A DNA stretch of 64,000 nt, taken from the NCBI RefSeq assembly GCF_003576645.1, contig NC_044919.1, forward strand, positions 20,603,823 to 20,667,822. Reading direction: 5' to 3'. This stretch comes from Ipomoea triloba. Lineage: Eukaryota > Streptophyta > Magnoliopsida > Solanales > Convolvulaceae. Numbering within the stretch: the stretch's first letter is position 1; the number at the start of each line of letters is the position of its first letter. Of the stretch, positions 59,573 to 64,000 are shown piece by piece. Position numbers and translations under genes: made by a program. The notes under the pieces were generated by a model. It did no database searches. It worked only from the letters and a program-made list of their open reading frames with translations, and was not told the DNA's origin.

Positions 59573-60065
59573 AAATTTCCATATTCATCTTAGTTTGTTG
59601 GTTAGGATTAGTTTAAATTTCCATATTCATCTTAGTTTGTTGGTTAGGATTAGTTTATCTTATATTTAATATCTTAGTTTGTTGGTTAGGATTAGTTTAT
59701 CTTATATTTAATAATTATCTCATTTGGTTAGGATTAGTTTATCTTATATTTAATAATTATCTCATTCACGTGGTTATAATCTATCTTATATTTAATAATT
59801 ATCTCATTCACGTGGTTATAATCTGCTTGTTAATGGCTCTTTAAGGCCATTGCATGTCAAATGAAATACAGAGTTGATTATTTTTGAGTTAGAAAACTGA
59901 GTGTTTTCTGGAACTCGAGAGATTTTTGAGTTAGAAAACTGAGTGTTTTCTGGAACTCGAGAGAGTTTTGAGTTAGAAAACTGAGTGTTTTCTGGAACTC
60001 GAGAGAGTTCGGCCATGGAAAACTGAGTGTTTTCTGGAACTCGAGAGAGTTCGGCCATGATAAAG
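59573..60065 (+). repeat. Seven stepped 42-bp duplications in array unit
   Basis: AAATTTCC at 59573 and 59615; ATCTTAG at 59629 and 59671; GGTTAGG at 59684 and 59726; ATCTTATATT at 59741 and 59783; TTTTTGAG at 59881 and 59923; TTTTGAG at 59924 and 59966; GAAAACTG at 59976 and 60018. Every step is 42 bp. Confidence 0.92.
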
Positions 60066-62357
60066 TCATGGTGATCCTGACTTATCAAGTTTGAAACCTC
60101 ACTTGTGGCGTCGTCCCAAATCCTACGTATCACCTTATAACCCGGTGTGGCCGAGGACTTATTAAAACCCAAAAATTAGGCCTTATCCAGCCCTAAATTA
60201 AACCTTCAAATCAAATTCACCCAACCTAATAAATCGTTCTATGAATTTCTTTGTAATTCGAGTATGAAGAGAAGATGGGACAAACCAGGTTCGCATCATT
60301 TGGTATCAGAGCTCACGGTTGTATCTTCACGAAGACTCATGAAACTCCAACGATGCCTGGAACGTGTGGATTCGAGGACGAATCCTTCTAAAGAGAGAGG
60401 GAATGTTGTGGGCACGGGGTTCAATAACTGGCTGTTGAAATATTTTAGAATTTGTTTTATTAATTAATTAGGAAGATTATCTTAAAATTATTTTATATTT
60501 AGTTTGTTAGAATTATATTAATTTCCATATTCATCTTAGTTTGTTGGTTAGGATTAGTTTATCTTATATTTAATAATTATCTCATTCACGTGGTTATAAT
60601 CTGCTTGTTAATGGCTATTTAAGGCCATTGCATGTCAAATAAAATACAGAGTTGATAATTTTTGAGTTAGAAAACTGAGTGTTTTCTAGAACTCGAGAGA
60701 GTTCGGCCATGATAAAGTCGTGGTGATCCTGACTTATCAAGTTTGAAACCTCACTTGTGGCGTCGTCCCAAATCCTACGTATCACCTTATAACCCGGTGT
60801 GGCTGAGGACTTATTAAAACCCAAAAATTAGGCCTTATCCAGCCCTAAATTAAACCTTCAAATCAAATTCACCCAACCTAATAAATCGTTCTATGAATTT
60901 CTTTGTAATTCGAGTATGAAGAGAAGGTGGGGCACACCAGGTTCGCATCATTTGGTATCAGAGCTCACGGTTGTCTCTTCACGAAGACTCATGAAACTCC
61001 GACGATGCCTGGAACGTGTGGATTCGAGGACGAATCCTTCTAAATAGAGAGGGAATGTTCTGGGCACGGGGATCAATATCTGGCTGTAGAAATATTTTAG
61101 AATTTGTTTTATTATTTAATTAGGAAGATTATATTAAAATTATTTTATATTTAGTTTGTTAGAATTATATTAATTTCCATATTTATCTTAGTTTGTTGAT
61201 TAGGATTAGTTTATCTTATATTTATTAATTATCTCATTCACGTGGTTATAATCTGCTTGTTAATGGCTATTTAAAGCGATTGCATTTCAAATGAAATATA
61301 GAGTTGATAATTTTTGAGTTAGAAAACAAAGTGTTTTTTGGAACTCGAGAGAGTTCGGCCATGATAAAGTCTTGGTGATCCTGACTTATCAAGTATGAAA
61401 CCTCACTTGTGGCGTCGTCCCAAATCCTACGTATCACCTTATAACCCGGTGTGGCTGAGGACTTATTAAACCCAAACATTAGCCCTCATCTAGCCCTAAA
61501 TTAAACCTTCAAATCAAATTCACCAACCTAATAAATCGTTCTATGAATTTCTTTGAAATTCGAGTATGAAGAGAAGATGGGGCAAACCAGGTTCGCATTA
61601 TTTGGTATCAAAGCTCTCGGTTGTCTCTTCACGAAGAGTCAAGAAACTCCAACGATGCCTGGAACGTGTGGATTCGAAGACGAATCCCTCTAAAGAGAGA
61701 GGCAATGTTGTTGGCACGGTGTTCAATAACTAGCTGTTCAAATATTTTAGAATTTGTTTTATTAATTAATTAGGAAGATTATCTTAAAATTATTTTATAT
61801 TTAGTTTGCTAGAATTATATTAATTTCCATATTTATCTTAGTTTGTTGGTTAGGATTAGTTTATCTTATATTTAATAATTATCTCATTCACGTGGTTATA
61901 ATCTGCTTGTTAATGGCTATTTAAGACCATTGCATGTCAAATGAAATGCAGAGTTGATAATTTTTGAGTTAGAAAACTGAGTGTTTTCTGGAACTCGAGA
62001 GAGTTCGGCCATGATAAAGTCGTGGTGATCCTGACTTATCAAGTTTGAAACCTCACTTGTGGCGTCGTCCCAAATCCTACGTATCACCTTATAACCCGGT
62101 GTGGCTGAGGACTTATTAAAACCCAAAAATTAGGCCTTATCCAGCCCTAAATTAAACCTTCAAATCAAATTCACCCAACCAAATAAATCGTTCTATGAAT
62201 TTCTTTGTAATTCGAGTATGAAGAGAAGATGGGGCAAACCAGGTTCGCATCATTTGGTATCAGAGCTCACGGTTGTCTCTTCACGAAGACTCATGAAACT
62301 CCAACGATGCCTGGAACGTGTGGATTCGAGGACGAATCTCTCTAAAGACAGAGGGAA

Positions 62358-62904
62358 TGTTGTGGGCACGGGATTCAATAACTAGCTGTTGAAATATTTT
62401 AGAATTTGTTTTATTAATTAATTAGGAAGATTATCTTAAAATTATTTTATATTTAGTTTGTTAGAATTATATTAATTTCCATATTTATCTTAGTTTGTTG
62501 GTTAGGATTAGTTTATCTTATATTTAATAATTATCTCATTCACGTGGTTATAATCTGCTTGTTAATGGCTATTTAAGGCCATTGCATGTCAAATGAAATA
62601 CAGAGGTGATAATTTTTGAGTTAGAAAACTGAGTGTTTTCTGGAACTCGAGAGAGTTCGGCCATGATAAAGTCGTGGTGATCCTGACTTATCAAGTTTGA
62701 AACCTCACTTGTGGCGTCGTCCCAAATCCTACGTATCACCTTATAACCCGGTGTGGCTGAGGACTTATTAAAACCCAAAAATTAGGCCTTATCCAGCCCT
62801 AAATTAAACCTTCAAATCAAATTCACCAAACCAAATAAATCGTTCTATGAATTTCTTTGTAATTCGAGTATGAAGAGAAGATGGGGCAAACCAGGTTTGC
62901 ATCA
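62358..62904 (+). mobile_element. Representative array LTR, 547 bp
   Basis: TG (62358) to CA (62904). A perfect G-box CACGTG at 62541-62546 lies about 24 bp upstream of the TATA-like TATTTAAG (62570-62577). AATAAATCG near the 3' end (about 62838) could serve as a poly(A) signal. Small minus-strand frames of 69-70 codons recur in each unit but follow LTR sequence, and their codons show no constraint that I can see. Confidence 0.85.
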
Positions 62905-63009
62905 TTTGGTATCAGAGCTCACGGTTGTGTCTTCACGAAGACTCATGAAACTCCAACGATGCCTGGAACGTGTGGATTCGAGGACGAATCCTTCTAAAGA
63001 CAGAGGGAA
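62905..63009 (+). promoter_or_regulatory. Representative 105-bp internal segment: PBS, hairpin, PPT
   Basis: The primer-binding site TGGTATCAGAGC (62907-62918) is a perfect iMet complement. GGATTCG-AGGA-CGAATCC (62974-62991) is a 7-bp perfect hairpin. The purine tract AAAGACAGAGGGAA (62996-63009) directly precedes the next TG. GATTCGAGGACGAATCC resembles the last codons of Ty3/gypsy pol, so the miniature probably derives from a Ty3 element. Some units (near 53172, 57190, 58494 and 61609) have TGGTATCAAAGC, a PBS mutation. Confidence 0.88.
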
Positions 63010-64000
63010 TGTTGTGGGCACGGGGATCAATAACTGGCTGTAGAAATATTTTAGAATTTGTTTTATTATTTAATTAGGAAGATTATCTTAAAATTATTTT
63101 ATATTTAGTTTGTTAGAATTATATTAATTTCCATATTTATCTTAGTTTGTTGGTTAGGATTAGTTTATCTTATATTTAATAATTATCTCATTCACGTGGT
63201 TATAATCTGCTTGTTAATGGCTATTTAAGGTCATTGCATGTCAAATGAAATACAGAGGTGATAATTTTTGAGTTAGAAAACTGAGTGTTTTCTGGAACTC
63301 GAGAGAGTTCGGCCATGATAAAGTCTTGGTGATCCTGACTTATCAAGTATGAAACCTCACTTGTGGCGTCGTCCCAAATCCTACGTAACACCTTATAACC
63401 CGGTGTGGCTGAGGACTTATTAAACCCAAACATTAGCCCTCATCTAGCCCTAAATTAAACCTGCAAATCAAATTCACCCAACCTAATAAATCATTCTATG
63501 AATTTCTTTGAAATTCGAGTATGAAGAGAAGATGGGGCAAACCAGGTTCGCATCATTTGGTATCAGAGCTCACGGTTGTCTCTTCACGAAGACTCATGAA
63601 ACTCCAACGATGCCTGGAACGTGTGGATTCGAGGACGAATCCCTCTAAAGAGAGAGGGAATGTTGTTGGCACGGGGATCAATAATTGGCTGTTGAAATAT
63701 TTTAGAATTTGTTTTATTAATTAATTAGGAAGATTATCTTAAAATTATTTTATATTTAGTTTGCTAGAATTATATTAATTTCCATATTTATCTTAGTTTT
63801 TTGGTTAGGATTAGTTTATCTTATATTTAATAATTATCNAATACAGAGGTGATAATTTTTGAGTTAGAAAACTGAGTGTTTTCTGGAACTCGAGAGAGTT
63901 CGGCCATGATAAAGTCGTGGTGATCCTGACTTATCAACTTTGAAACCTTACTTGTGGCGTCGTCCCAAATCCTACGTATCACCTTATAACCCGGTGTGGC

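Larger units (their letters stand above)
51005..64000 (+). repeat. Tandem array of a miniature LTR retrotransposon (~652-bp unit)
   Basis: LTR starts (TGTTGTGGGCAC or variants) lie at 51005, 51323, 51974, 52625, 53360, 54096, [one in the gap 54627-54913], 55339, 55990, 56642, 57293, 57945, 58596, 59458, 60404, 61056, 61706, 62358, 63010 and 63661. The usual step is 650-652 bp; longer steps (735, 736, 862, 946) equal 651-652 plus 2, 2, 5 or 7 times 42 bp. Each unit is LTR, initiator-Met primer-binding site, ~80 bp of non-coding spacer, polypurine tract, next LTR. No gag or pol. Adjacent units share one LTR, so it is LTR-internal-LTR-internal without end. Monomers differ by scattered substitutions. 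It is not Cassandra: no 5S rRNA motif was seen. A single N at 63839 joins another copy. Confidence 0.92.

Noticed and set aside
51005..64000. CRISPR-like array (regular repeats with spacing)
   Set aside because: Units are 652 bp and identical throughout, with LTR/PBS/PPT structure; no short repeat-spacer pattern, and the context is a plant nuclear genome.

Overview
The window looks like intergenic DNA of a flowering plant, probably a eudicot. It is AT-rich, has long (TA)n and (AAT)n microsatellites, and nearly everything recognisable is transposable-element sequence: Ty3/gypsy of chromovirus and Athila/Tat type, Ty1/copia, LINE, a tRNA-like SINE, Helitron, CACTA and MITE-like elements. I find no intact host protein gene, rRNA or functional tRNA. 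Every coding stretch I can identify is a transposon gene, and all carry stops, frameshifts or truncations. There is no operon logic here; the relations that matter are nesting, target-site duplications and shared LTR architecture.

Layout. 1-5707: 3' part of a Ty3/gypsy element with a gag fragment, no visible pol, an extra ORF of the 'putative plant transposon protein' type, a polypurine tract and a complete 2.57-kb LTR. It sits inside an Athila-type element (env-position ORF at 5708-7061, 3' noncoding region, LTR from 8819). 10085-12411: truncated copia LTR plus primer-binding site on the minus strand. 12412-20885: decayed minus-strand LTRs (Athila and chromovirus type) containing a solo LTR (13300-16654, TSD CCCTA) that itself holds a fold-back/MITE and a 5'-truncated LINE with a perfect 15-bp TSD. 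20886-33476: a run of Helitrons in (AAT)n tracts, one interrupted by a solo LTR (23356-27669, TSD GTTTA) whose empty site survives in the neighbouring Helitron. 33477-42224: two diverged copies of one copia family, fused head to head. 42225-43890: Athila 3' end and LTR. 43891-51004: 5' part of a CACTA transposase gene with a solo LTR in its upstream region, artificially triplicated in the assembly. 51005-64000: about 20 head-to-tail units of ~652 bp.

The most notable object is the terminal array. Each unit is a 547-bp LTR plus a 105-bp internal segment holding only an initiator-Met primer-binding site, a hairpin and a polypurine tract. It is therefore a satellite-like array built from a miniature LTR retrotransposon, starting inside the CACTA transposase gene.

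A second theme is dyad symmetry in LTRs. Several unrelated LTRs carry short hairpin units whose sequence varies while the pairing is kept. The clearest case is nine 20-bp units at 4761-4940 with compensatory stem changes. Athila-type LTRs carry family-specific palindromes about 45-70 bp upstream of their TATA boxes.

Caution on assembly. Many tandem duplications across unrelated elements are exactly 42 bp long. Blocks repeated at offsets of 1080, 2290 and 2128 bp are joined by N characters. These look like untrimmed overlaps, so copy numbers in this window should not be taken at face value.
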